From: Limosilactobacillus pulli
Lineage (GTDB): Bacteria > Bacillota > Bacilli > Lactobacillales > Lactobacillaceae
NCBI RefSeq assembly: GCF_947381555.1
Contig: NZ_CANCWQ010000002.1
Span: 62,001-126,000, forward strand
Direction of reading: 5' to 3'
DNA: 64,000 nucleotides
The notes below the pieces were generated by a model. The model searched no databases. It was not told the DNA's origin and worked only from the letters and a program-made list of their open reading frames with translations. The position numbers were made by a program, and so were the translations under genes. Of this stretch, positions 52,047-60,679 are shown piece after piece; the stretch's first letter is position 1, and every line of letters starts with the position of its first letter.

Positions 52047-53312
52047 ATGACAGTATCACTAGAAAAATATGAGGATGATTTTAAAGTGAATGATCAAATT
52101 GATTTCCAGCCGATTCTGCTGGGAACGGACTTTAACTGCTATGGCATGGCACGTTCTTTTTATGAAGCCTATGGAATCAAAAGCATTGCCTATGGGGTTA
52201 CGCATATGGCGCCAACTCGCTACACCAAGCTGGCTGATGTGCATGTGATCGAGGGCTTTAACGAAGATCCGGGCTTTATCAAGTCGATGCGCGAGATTGC
52301 CAAGGATCTAAAGCCAGATAAAAAATACTTGCTGCTGTCTTGCGGAGATGGCTACACGGAACTGATCGCCAAGCACTTGGATGAGTTGAAGCAATGGTTC
52401 GTCTGTCCATACGTTGACTACGATATGTTTCAAAAACTGGGTACGAAAGAAACCTTTTATGCAGCTGCTGAAAAGTATGGTCTGCCATATCCAAAGACCA
52501 AGCTGATCGAAGCTGCTGAATTTACAAAGCCAAAAGAAATTGAGCTGCCGTTTGATTTTCCGATTGCCTTGAAGCCTTCTGACAGTATCGCCTGGCTGGA
52601 CATTCATTTTGCCGATCGCAAAAAGGCCTATGTCTTGGATACGCGGGATCAGTTTGATAAGCTGCTGCCTGAGATTGCTCAGGCCGGCTATACCGGAAAG
52701 CTGATCGCCCAAGACTTTATTCCCGGCGATGATTCCAACATGCGCGTGGTCAACGCCTATGTTGGTCAGGATCACAAGGTACGCATGATCTGTCTTGGTC
52801 ATCCCTTGCTGGAAGATCCATCGCCAGTGGCAGTCGGCAACTACATGGTGATCATTCCGGAAAAGAACATGGAAATCTATCAAACGATTCAAAAGTTCCT
52901 GGAAGAAATCAAGTACGTTGGCTTTGCAGACTTTGACATGAAGTACGATCGTCGTGATGGCAAGTTCAAGATCTTTGAGATCAATTTGCGTCAAGGCCGC
53001 AGCAGCTACTACTGCACGTTAAACGGCTATAACTTAGCCAAGTACGTGGTCGACGATGCTATTTATCATCGACCATACGATCACACCGACTACGCGGATG
53101 GCAACAAGCTGTGGCTGAGCGTGCCTAAGAAAGTCTTCTACAAGTATGCTAAAGAAGGCCCAGACAAGGAACGCGCCAAGCAGATGCTCGAATCCGGCAA
53201 TTGGGGTACGACGGCCTTTGACAAGCATGATACGCTCAAGCAACGGCTGTTGATGCACTACGCCTTTTCATTAATGCCTAAGAAGTACAAGGAATACTTC
53301 GTGCAGCGCTAA
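52047..53312 (+). CDS. ATP-grasp ligase, probable D-aspartate ligase for the peptidoglycan crossbridge
   Basis: A 421-residue ATP-grasp carboxylate-amine ligase. The opening FQPILLGTDFNCYGMARSFY (residues 18-37) resembles, as I recall, Enterococcus faecium Aslfm and Lactococcus AslA, which attach D-aspartate to the side chain of residue 3 in UDP-MurNAc-pentapeptide. ATP-grasp features follow: ALKPSDS near 170, and the metal-binding FKIFEINLRQGRSS near 310. An in-frame GTG at 52086 has a better ribosome site (GAGGA) than the ATG at 52047. It is directly followed by an asparagine-synthase homologue and two murE genes, which supports a wall role. Substrate is inferred. Confidence 0.72.
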   Translation: MTVSLEKYEDDFKVNDQIDFQPILLGTDFNCYGMARSFYEAYGIKSIAYGVTHMAPTRYTKLADVHVIEGFNEDPGFIKSMREIAKDLKPDKKYLLLSCGDGYTELIAKHLDELKQWFVCPYVDYDMFQKLGTKETFYAAAEKYGLPYPKTKLIEAAEFTKPKEIELPFDFPIALKPSDSIAWLDIHFADRKKAYVLDTRDQFDKLLPEIAQAGYTGKLIAQDFIPGDDSNMRVVNAYVGQDHKVRMICLGHPLLEDPSPVAVGNYMVIIPEKNMEIYQTIQKFLEEIKYVGFADFDMKYDRRDGKFKIFEINLRQGRSSYYCTLNGYNLAKYVVDDAIYHRPYDHTDYADGNKLWLSVPKKVFYKYAKEGPDKERAKQMLESGNWGTTAFDKHDTLKQRLLMHYAFSLMPKKYKEYFVQR

Positions 53313-53339
53313 TTTATTCAAGAACATAGGAGAGTCATT

Positions 53340-55256
53340 ATGTGTGGAATTGTTGCATTTGTGGATAATGAAAAACCACAAGTCAAAGAAAGCCTGATTC
53401 AAAAAATGATGGACCGGATCATCCACCGTGGTCCCGATGATGCTGGCCAATTCGTCGATGAACACGCGGCTTTGGGACATCGACGCTTGAGTTTCGTTGA
53501 TGTTAAGAGCGGTAAGCAGCCGATCTTTAATGAAAACGAAAATCTGGCCATTTTGTTTAATGGTGAGATCTATAACTTCCAGCCGTTGCGTGAAGAACTG
53601 ATTGCTGCCGGCCACCATTTCTCGACCAAGACGGACACGGAAGTCATTCTGCATGGCTATGAGCAATGGGGCGATGATGTCTGCAAGAAGCTGCGGGGAA
53701 TGTTTGCCTTTGTTATCTGGAATCGACAAACCCAAGAAATGTTTGGGGCCCGCGATCACTTCGGCATCAAGCCGCTGTATTACGCCAAGATGAATGGGAC
53801 GTTCTTTGTCGGCTCAGAAATCAAGGCCTTCTTGGAACACCCAAGCTTTGACAAGCAGCTGAACAAAGAAGCGCTCAAACCATATCTGACGTTCCAATAC
53901 CCAATTACCCGGGAAACGTTCTTCAAGGGTGTCTACAAGCTGCCAGAAGGTCATTCTTTCCACTACACCAAGGATGGTCAGTTCTCGATGACCGAATACT
54001 GGGATGAGGACTTTGAGCCAGCCGATGAGACCTTTGATGAGGCCGTTGACAAGATTGAAGCTGCCGTTACCGAATCGGTTAAGGCGCACTCTTTTGCCGA
54101 CAAGGGTATTAAAGTCGGTTCATTTCTTTCAGCCGGGGTCGACTCCAGCTATGTTACGGCCATGATGCGTCCTGACAACACGTTCTCAATCGGCTTTGAC
54201 AGTACCTATGATGAAACCAAGGAAGCACGTGAGCTGGCTGCCAAGCTGAATTTGAAAAACACAGATGCCAAGCTGACCAATGAAGAAGCCTTTCACACCT
54301 TCCCGTTGATTCAATACTACCTGGATGAACCGGACTCTAATCCATCCGTCGTACCGCTGTACTTTTTGACCAAGTTGGCCAAGGACAACGGCTACAAGGC
54401 GATGCTTTCAGGTGAAGGGGCTGATGAGCTGTTTGCCGGCTACATTGATTATGGCTTCTACACCAAGTCCAAGCTGATTCGTTGGATTACCGATCAACTA
54501 AAGAAAAAGCCGCGGCAAAAGCGCTACGAGATTGCCGAAAAGCTTAAAAACAAGCATTTCCATGGTCAGGCGCACATGTATGCCAACCTGGCGCCAGCCC
54601 GTGACACCTTTATTGGTGAAGCCTATATCTTCAGTCCAGAACAGGCCCAAAGCATTTTGCAGCCTGAATTTGACTGTGGTCCAACGGTTAAGCAGATCGT
54701 TGACCCATATTACGACAAGGTTGAAGACAAAGATATTGATGAGGTTGCCAAAAAGCAGTACCTTGATCTGCACTGCTTTATGCCAGGTGATATTTTGCTG
54801 AAGGCCGATAAGATGAGTATGGCCAACTCGCTGGAACTGCGGGTGCCTTTGCTGGACCGTGAAATGATGAAGGTTGCTCAGACCACGCCAACCAAGTACC
54901 TGTTTAACGCTAAGGGTACCAAGTGGGCCTTCCGGATGGCTGCCAACCGTCACCTGCCAGAAGAATGGGCAACGCGGCCTAAGATGGGCTTTCCTACGCC
55001 AATTCGGGCCTGGCTGCGTGAAGACAAGTACTACCAAGAAGTTCGCGAACTATTCAGCCAGGATTTTGTCAAAGAATTCTTTGATCAAGACAAGATCTTG
55101 AAGATGGCTGAAGACAACTTCCAAGGCAAGACTGACGATCGGCGTAAAATCTGGACCGTCTACACGTTCTTAGTCTGGTACAAGCTGTACTTTATCGACA
55201 ACTTCAAGCCTGATGAATCAGCAATTGATCAAACCAAGCAAAAGGCGGCGAACTAA
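53340..55256 (+). CDS. asnB: Asparagine synthase-like amidotransferase
   Basis: Glutamine-hydrolysing amidotransferase of 638 residues. N-terminal glutaminase with catalytic Cys2 (MCGIVAF) and FNGEIYN near 74; synthetase domain with the PP-loop SAGVDSS near 263 and GEGADELFAGY near 360. Either free asparagine synthesis or, as for Lactococcus AsnH and some lactobacillary AsnB, amidation of D-Asp or other residues in peptidoglycan. Location 27 bases after the D-Asp-ligase-like gene and abutting murE (stop then ATG with no gap) favours the wall role. The symbol is given by family only. Confidence 0.88.
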   Translation: MCGIVAFVDNEKPQVKESLIQKMMDRIIHRGPDDAGQFVDEHAALGHRRLSFVDVKSGKQPIFNENENLAILFNGEIYNFQPLREELIAAGHHFSTKTDTEVILHGYEQWGDDVCKKLRGMFAFVIWNRQTQEMFGARDHFGIKPLYYAKMNGTFFVGSEIKAFLEHPSFDKQLNKEALKPYLTFQYPITRETFFKGVYKLPEGHSFHYTKDGQFSMTEYWDEDFEPADETFDEAVDKIEAAVTESVKAHSFADKGIKVGSFLSAGVDSSYVTAMMRPDNTFSIGFDSTYDETKEARELAAKLNLKNTDAKLTNEEAFHTFPLIQYYLDEPDSNPSVVPLYFLTKLAKDNGYKAMLSGEGADELFAGYIDYGFYTKSKLIRWITDQLKKKPRQKRYEIAEKLKNKHFHGQAHMYANLAPARDTFIGEAYIFSPEQAQSILQPEFDCGPTVKQIVDPYYDKVEDKDIDEVAKKQYLDLHCFMPGDILLKADKMSMANSLELRVPLLDREMMKVAQTTPTKYLFNAKGTKWAFRMAANRHLPEEWATRPKMGFPTPIRAWLREDKYYQEVRELFSQDFVKEFFDQDKILKMAEDNFQGKTDDRRKIWTVYTFLVWYKLYFIDNFKPDESAIDQTKQKAAN

Positions 55257-56786
55257 ATGCTGACGGTTAAACAGACGGTAGCCGCTCTCAAGGAACGAGA
55301 CCTGTTTAAGGAAATCATCGTTGACGGTCAGTGGCTGTATGATGTACCAGAAAAAATTGCCGATCTTGAGTTCAAGGAGCTTTCGTATGACTCGCGCGCA
55401 ATTAAGCCGCAGACGCTTTTTATCTGCAAGGGTCAGCGCTTTAACCCGCAGTATCTGGTGGATGCAGTCAAAAAAGGCGCCACAGCTTGTCTGACTCAGC
55501 AGGTGTATGATGAGGAGCTGGCTGGGCAGAACGTCTGGCAGATTGTCGTTACCGATGTGCAAAAAGCCATGGCAACGGTGGCAAGATCTTTTTATGGCGA
55601 TCCCGAAAAAGAGCTGACGCTGATCGGTTTTACCGGTACCAAAGGCAAGACGACTTCAGTCTACTTTACGCGGCACATTTTGGCGCATGTCTTTGACAAT
55701 CAGGTGGCGCAGTTTTCTTCGATTGCCGAGTGCCTGGATGGCAAAAACTTTATCGAATCGCATTTGACCACCCCTGAATCATTAGATTTGTACCGGATGA
55801 TGCGCCAGGCGGTCAACAACGGGATGAAGTATCTGGTAATGGAGGTTTCTAGTCAAGCCTACAAGAAGTCGCGGGTTGATGGTCTGCATTTTGATATCGG
55901 CGTTTTCTTGAACATTTCGCGTGATCATATCAGCCCAGTTGAGCATCCAAGCTTTGACGACTATCTTTGGTGCAAGAGCCAGTTGGTAAAAAATGCCGAT
56001 AAAATGATCATCAATCGTGAGATGCCTTACTTTGATCTGTTAGCCCAAAAAACGCACGCCTTTGGCAACCAATTGATCACCTATGGCAGCGATGAGTCTG
56101 ATGCCGACTATCGTTTTACCTTAGGCGAGCATGGTAACTTCAAGGTTGCTTCGTTTAATGACCAGCTGCCGGCCGTAAATGGCGATTTTCGGGTCATGCT
56201 GCCAGGATCGTTTAACTGCAGTAATGCAACGGCGGCTTTGGCAGTCGCCGCGCAGCTAAGCGACAAAACCAGTGAGTTTGCGGCGGGGCTTTTAGAAACC
56301 AAAGTACCGGGCCGCATGGAGATCTTAAAGAATGAAAAAGGTTATGTGGCCTGTGTCGACTACGCCCATAACTACTTAAGCATGAGTGAGAGCTTCAAGT
56401 TCTTAAAGCATGAATATCCAGACGGCCGCTTGATCGTGGTTACTGGTTCAGTTGGCAGCAAAGCTGAGTCACGGCGGCAGGATATTGGGCGAGCCTTGTC
56501 TGAATATGCTGACGTGGCCATCCTGACTGAAGATGACAACTACTTTGAAGATCCCAAAAAGATTATTCAGGCAATTCGCGATCATATCGTGGATCCTCAC
56601 GTTGAGATTCATGAAATTATCGATCGTGAAGAAGCCATCAAAACTGCTTTTCAAATAGCGCGGCCTGGTGACGTCATGTTTATGGCCGCTAAAGGACGGG
56701 AACAGTTCTTACGCGAGAATGGTCATGATAAGCCTTATGTCGGCGATTACCAGCTGACAGAACAGTTGATGAAAGCGTATAATTAA
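55257..56786 (+). CDS. murE: MurE-type UDP-MurNAc-tripeptide synthetase, copy 1
   Basis: Cytoplasmic ligase adding the third residue (a diamino acid) to UDP-MurNAc-L-Ala-D-Glu. The 509 residues have the ATP loop FTGTKGKTTSVYF near 122, the VSSQAYKKSRV motif near 200, DHISPVEHPSF near 223 with a nearby Lys for carbamylation (WCKSQL), and PGRMEIL near 350. The SSQAY form and the DDNYFEDP motif near 423 resemble streptococcal L-Lys-type MurE rather than the DNPR diaminopimelate type; L-ornithine is possible. Starts right after the asnB stop. Confidence 0.92.
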   Translation: MLTVKQTVAALKERDLFKEIIVDGQWLYDVPEKIADLEFKELSYDSRAIKPQTLFICKGQRFNPQYLVDAVKKGATACLTQQVYDEELAGQNVWQIVVTDVQKAMATVARSFYGDPEKELTLIGFTGTKGKTTSVYFTRHILAHVFDNQVAQFSSIAECLDGKNFIESHLTTPESLDLYRMMRQAVNNGMKYLVMEVSSQAYKKSRVDGLHFDIGVFLNISRDHISPVEHPSFDDYLWCKSQLVKNADKMIINREMPYFDLLAQKTHAFGNQLITYGSDESDADYRFTLGEHGNFKVASFNDQLPAVNGDFRVMLPGSFNCSNATAALAVAAQLSDKTSEFAAGLLETKVPGRMEILKNEKGYVACVDYAHNYLSMSESFKFLKHEYPDGRLIVVTGSVGSKAESRRQDIGRALSEYADVAILTEDDNYFEDPKKIIQAIRDHIVDPHVEIHEIIDREEAIKTAFQIARPGDVMFMAAKGREQFLRENGHDKPYVGDYQLTEQLMKAYN

Positions 56787-56828
56787 ATATAGCTGTTAGG
56801 GAAGTCGATACTTTGACAGTTAACTGAA

Positions 56829-56871
56829 AATAAGGTCCAGTCTGTGGTGCGTATACAGACTGGACCTTATT
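56829..56871 (+). terminator. Perfect hairpin between the two murE genes
   Basis: AATAAGGTCCAGTCTGT (56829-56845) pairs perfectly with ACAGACTGGACCTTATT (56855-56871), 17 bp with a 9-base loop. The T tract after it is weak (TTGTCGTCTTTT). Probably separates murE copy 1 from copy 2 transcription. Confidence 0.75.
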
Positions 56872-56921
56872 GTCGTCTTTTAAAGACATCTTAAAAACAA
56901 GTTCTTGGTGCTTTCGCTACG

Positions 56922-56962
56922 ATTTCGTATTTTTTTCATAATCTTGTGCCAGAATACGAAAT
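56922..56962 (+). promoter_or_regulatory. Inverted repeat upstream of the second murE
   Basis: ATTTCGTATT (56922-56931) and AATACGAAAT (56953-56962) are perfect 10-bp inverted repeats with a 21-base A+T-rich spacer, 45 bases before the murE2 start. Candidate operator or promoter-overlapping site; centre-to-centre 31 bases is three helical turns. Confidence 0.5.
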
Positions 56963-57006
56963 ATGATCGAAGGACAATGAACGTTTAAATGAAAGGTGGG
57001 GGAGAA

Positions 57007-58536
57007 ATGCTGACGCTTAATCAAGCTGCCAACATTTTAAAACAGGATCAATTGCTGCGCGAAATCGTAATCGATAATGACTGGCGCTTTGAGATTCCAG
57101 CCAACCTCAAGGACCGCAAGCTTCAATTCTTGTCCTATGATTCGCGCCGCATTGCACCGGAAACGCTGTTTATGTGCAAGGGACTGCACTTTAACGAAAA
57201 ATATCTGGAGGATGCGATTGAAAAGGGAGCCGTTGCCTGCGTGACTGAAAACGTCTATGCCGGCAAAGATCAAGATCAATTCGTTCAGCTGGTAGTCAAT
57301 GACGTCCAAAAAGCAATGGCTCTGTTGGCGCGCGAGTTTTACAACAACCCGCAGCGAGAGCTAAAGGTGATCGGCTTTACAGGAACCAAAGGGAAAACAA
57401 CGTCGGTCTATTTTACGCGTCATTTAATGAACCAGGTCTTTAACCAAAAGGTGGCCCAGCTGTCTTCAATTGCTGAATGTCTTGATGGCGAGCATTTTGA
57501 AGAGGCTCATTTGACAACGCCAGAATCATTGGACCTTTTTCGCATGATGCGTCAGGCTGCTGACAATGGGATGCAGTATCTGATTATGGAGGTTTCCAGT
57601 CAGGCCTACAAAAAGTCACGGGTCTATGGACTGCATTTTGATATCGGCGTCTTTTTAAATATTGCCGCTGATCATATCAGTCCGGTGGAACATCCAAGCT
57701 TTGAAGACTACCTGTACTGTAAGAGTCAGCTGATGCTCAACTCATCCAAGGTGATCATCAATCGTGAGTGTCCTTATTACGAGCTGTTGGCCCAAAAAGC
57801 GCTGGCTGCTGGCAATCAGGTAATCTCATTTGGCAGCAGTCAGTCTAATGCCGACTATCGTTATGTAGTCGATTCGCCGCATGAGTTTCACGTGGCGACG
57901 TTTAGCAGCTGCCAGCCTGAGCTTAATGGTGAGTTTAAGATCAATATTCCAGGTACGTTTAACGACAGCAATGCTCTGGCAGCACTGATCGTGGGTCGTC
58001 AGTTCAGTGATGATACAGCAGCTTTTGCCAAGGGGTTGGAAGAAACAACGGTACCTGGCCGCATGGAGATTCTCAGCAATCACCACGGGCTGTTGGCTTG
58101 CGTTGATTATGCGCACAACTACCTAAGCTTAAACGAAAGCTTTAAATACATGAAAAACACGTATCCCAACGGCCGCTTGATCGTGGTAATCGGTGCGGCT
58201 GGCGGCAAGGCTGAGTCGCGCCGTAAGGATATCGGTGAGGCACTGGCCAAATATGCCGATGTGGCAATCTTGACCAGTGAAGACAACTTCTTTGAAGATC
58301 CGCACAAGATTGATGAGGAGATCAAGTCACATATCGATAATCCGACAGCTGAAGTGCATATCAACGTGGATCGGGCAGCTGCCATTCAGGATGCTTTTAA
58401 GCTGGCGCGGCCTGGTGACGTGATGTTTATGGCCGCCAAAGGTCGTGAGCAGTTCATGCATGAAAAGGGACACGATATTCCATACGTTGGCGATTATCAG
58501 CTGACACAAAAATTGATGCGCGAATATGATGAATAA
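57007..58536 (+). CDS. murE2: MurE-type UDP-MurNAc-tripeptide synthetase, copy 2
   Basis: A full-length paralogue of the preceding gene, also 509 residues when started at the ATG at 57007 (GGGGGAG just before it; a longer frame starts 6 codons earlier). I judge identity with copy 1 to be about 60% by eye. All catalytic motifs remain: FTGTKGKTTSVYF, VSSQAYKKSRV, DHISPVEHPSF with CKSQL, PGRMEIL. The substrate-loop motif differs, EDNFFEDP against DDNYFEDP. It has its own upstream region with an inverted repeat. The two could differ in diamino acid preference, expression or acceptor. Confidence 0.9.
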   Translation: MLTLNQAANILKQDQLLREIVIDNDWRFEIPANLKDRKLQFLSYDSRRIAPETLFMCKGLHFNEKYLEDAIEKGAVACVTENVYAGKDQDQFVQLVVNDVQKAMALLAREFYNNPQRELKVIGFTGTKGKTTSVYFTRHLMNQVFNQKVAQLSSIAECLDGEHFEEAHLTTPESLDLFRMMRQAADNGMQYLIMEVSSQAYKKSRVYGLHFDIGVFLNIAADHISPVEHPSFEDYLYCKSQLMLNSSKVIINRECPYYELLAQKALAAGNQVISFGSSQSNADYRYVVDSPHEFHVATFSSCQPELNGEFKINIPGTFNDSNALAALIVGRQFSDDTAAFAKGLEETTVPGRMEILSNHHGLLACVDYAHNYLSLNESFKYMKNTYPNGRLIVVIGAAGGKAESRRKDIGEALAKYADVAILTSEDNFFEDPHKIDEEIKSHIDNPTAEVHINVDRAAAIQDAFKLARPGDVMFMAAKGREQFMHEKGHDIPYVGDYQLTQKLMREYDE

Positions 58537-58600
58537 GTTGTTAGTTTCTGTAAAAGTGTATTAAAATTGCCGTTAGAAAACTAATCTGGGAGCAATTTTG

Positions 58601-59209
58601 ATGAAAGCTTTTAAAGAATTAATGAGTTGGATCGTACCGATTGCGATTGGCCTTTTGCTGGCACTTTTAATCAAACAGTTTGGGTTTCAGTTCGTACGGG
58701 TTGATGGTCCGTCAATGCAGCCCAACTTACAGAACAACGAGCGGGTGGTCTGCTTAAAACAGGCGAAGATTCACCGTGGCAGCGTAGTGGTATTTGATGC
58801 CAATGGCGTTGATCCACAGGTTTCCGTTAAGACCGAATACGTCAAGCGGGTCATCGGTCTGCCTGGCGATACGGTGGAAGCCAAGAATGGCAATCTCTAT
58901 GTCAATGGCAAGAAGGTCAACCAAAGCTACATCAGCAAGAGTGAACGTTCCAGTGGTACCGGAACGTGGACCTTGCACAGTATTTCCCAGGAAAACAGCT
59001 GGGTTTCCCATAATGGAGCCTACAAGGTACCAAAGGGTGAATACTTTGTTTTGGGGGATCACCGTAGCGTCTCCAATGACAGTCGCTATTGGGGCTTTGT
59101 GCCAAAGAGCAAGATTGTCGGTGTCGTCAAGGTTGGCTTCTGGAACCGTAAGCAACCGGCCAAAAACAATATCAATCAGCAATGGAAGCATTTCTTTGCC
59201 GACAACTAA
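58601..59209 (+). CDS. lepB: Signal peptidase I
   Basis: Membrane serine-lysine protease that removes signal peptides. ATG at 58601 (GGGAG upstream) gives 202 residues: one N-terminal membrane anchor (about 8-26), box B with Ser38 (DGPSMQP), box D with the general-base Lys82 (YVKRVIGLPGD), and box E GDHRSVSNDSRYWG near 148. Single-span Gram-positive type. Lactobacilli often have more than one. Confidence 0.96.
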   Translation: MKAFKELMSWIVPIAIGLLLALLIKQFGFQFVRVDGPSMQPNLQNNERVVCLKQAKIHRGSVVVFDANGVDPQVSVKTEYVKRVIGLPGDTVEAKNGNLYVNGKKVNQSYISKSERSSGTGTWTLHSISQENSWVSHNGAYKVPKGEYFVLGDHRSVSNDSRYWGFVPKSKIVGVVKVGFWNRKQPAKNNINQQWKHFFADN

Positions 59210-59215
59210 CATCAG

Positions 59216-59244
59216 CAGCGTTCTTTAACGAGGACGCTGTTTTT
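59216..59244 (+). terminator. lepB terminator
   Basis: CAGCGT and ACGCTG around a 12-base loop, then TTTTT. Confidence 0.7.
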
Positions 59245-59307
59245 GATTTGGTTGAACACATGCATTAAGATAATTTAGAAAAGCTAATCAAGTTAGGAAG
59301 ATTCAAT

Positions 59308-60633
59308 ATGTCTGAATTTAAAAAATTAACGCTGTCTCAGATTCAAAGCTATGAGGCTGATTTTAATGCACGACCGGATGCGAAAATTATCGCAAGAACG
59401 GTAATGAAAAACGGCATCAAGGCATCCAGCGAGGACCAAAACGTCAGTCAACGCAATCACCGCGTTTTTTCATATGAAGTCAAGACGGGGAAAGTCTGCA
59501 ATCAACGGCACAGTGGTCGCTGCTGGTCGTTTGCCGCGCTGAACACGCTGCGTCATTTATTTGCCAATCAGTATCACTTTAAGGATTTTGAGCTGTCGCA
59601 GAACTATTTGTTTTTCTGGGATCGGGTTGAACGGGCCAACATGTTTTTGCAAAATATCATTGCGACGGCCAGTTTGCCATTTCATGATCGTCTGGTCGAT
59701 TTTTACGTTGCCTTTGCTGAAAATGATGGCGGGCAATGGGCCAATGCCGCTTCGATCATTGAAAAGTATGGCGTCGTACCTGAATATGCAATGCCAGATA
59801 CTTATAACACCAAGAACACCGATGACATTGCTGCAGTAATGAAAGATCTGATGCATAAAGACGCATTAGTGCTGCGTAAAATGATCAATGAGCAGCACGC
59901 TGATCAAGCTGCGGTTCTGGCTGCCAAGGAAAAAATGGTCAGCGAGGTTTACCGACTGGCGGTTTATGCGTTTGGCATGCCGCCAAAGCGCTTTGATCTT
60001 GAGTTTGAAGACGATGACCACAAGTTGCACCGTCAGTCTGATCTGTCGCCACTGGAATTTTTCCATCAATATTGGCAGCTTGATTTACGTGATTACGTAG
60101 TTTTGACCAATGCGCCTGATCATGAGTTGAATCAGGTCTACTCAATGCCGCAGCAGGATAGTGTCGTAGGTGGTATTCCGATTCAATTTGTCAATGTGGC
60201 TTTTGATCAGTTGCAAAAGAGCGTGGTCAGTCAGCTGAAAGCCGGTGAAACCGTGTGGGTCGGCAATGATGTCTTACAGCAGATGGATCGCAAGCGGGGA
60301 ATCATGGATGCCAAGCTTTATCATCAAGAAGAGCTTTTGGGCATTGATTACGTTATGGGCAAAAAAGAACGACTGGAAACCAGACAGGCTTGCGTATCAC
60401 ATGCCATGACGCTGACGGGCTTCAATGAAGTTGATGGTCAAATTGATCGCTGGAAGATCGAAAATTCATGGGGCGAGGAAAATGGCGAAAAGGGATATTT
60501 CGTGATGACTCAAAAGTGGTTTGAAGACTACACCTATGAAGCGGTTATCAATAAAAAATATCTTAGTGATGAGCTCAAGCAGCTGAGTACGCAAAAACCA
60601 GTTCAACTGACGGCCTGGGATTCACTGCAGTAA
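59308..60633 (+). CDS. pepC: Aminopeptidase C (bleomycin-hydrolase family)
   Basis: Cytoplasmic thiol aminopeptidase that forms hexamers and trims peptides for amino-acid supply. The 441 residues contain the papain-like triad: Cys72 in HSGRCWSFAALNT, His in VSHAMTLTGF near 370, Asn in KIENSWGEENG near 391. The C-terminus extends to Q441; in the family the last residues reach into the active site and restrict it to N-terminal removal. Ends convergent with pepD, also a peptidase. Confidence 0.97.
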   Translation: MSEFKKLTLSQIQSYEADFNARPDAKIIARTVMKNGIKASSEDQNVSQRNHRVFSYEVKTGKVCNQRHSGRCWSFAALNTLRHLFANQYHFKDFELSQNYLFFWDRVERANMFLQNIIATASLPFHDRLVDFYVAFAENDGGQWANAASIIEKYGVVPEYAMPDTYNTKNTDDIAAVMKDLMHKDALVLRKMINEQHADQAAVLAAKEKMVSEVYRLAVYAFGMPPKRFDLEFEDDDHKLHRQSDLSPLEFFHQYWQLDLRDYVVLTNAPDHELNQVYSMPQQDSVVGGIPIQFVNVAFDQLQKSVVSQLKAGETVWVGNDVLQQMDRKRGIMDAKLYHQEELLGIDYVMGKKERLETRQACVSHAMTLTGFNEVDGQIDRWKIENSWGEENGEKGYFVMTQKWFEDYTYEAVINKKYLSDELKQLSTQKPVQLTAWDSLQ

Positions 60634-60677
60634 AAAAACAGCGCTGATCGACAAATGCCGGTCAGGGCTGTTTTTTT
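60632..60677. terminator. Bidirectional terminator between pepC and pepD
   Basis: AAAAAAACAGC-CTGA pairs with TCAG-GCTGTTTTTTT, one internal mismatch, around a 10-15 base loop. The A run overlaps the pepC stop. Confidence 0.8.
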
Positions 60678-60679
60678 GG

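Noticed and set aside
52308..52994. 228-codon minus-strand frame inside the ATP-grasp gene
   Set aside because: Antisense of a conserved gene; no ribosome site or family resemblance. The same holds for 37826-38413, 63033-63596 and 54498-55037.
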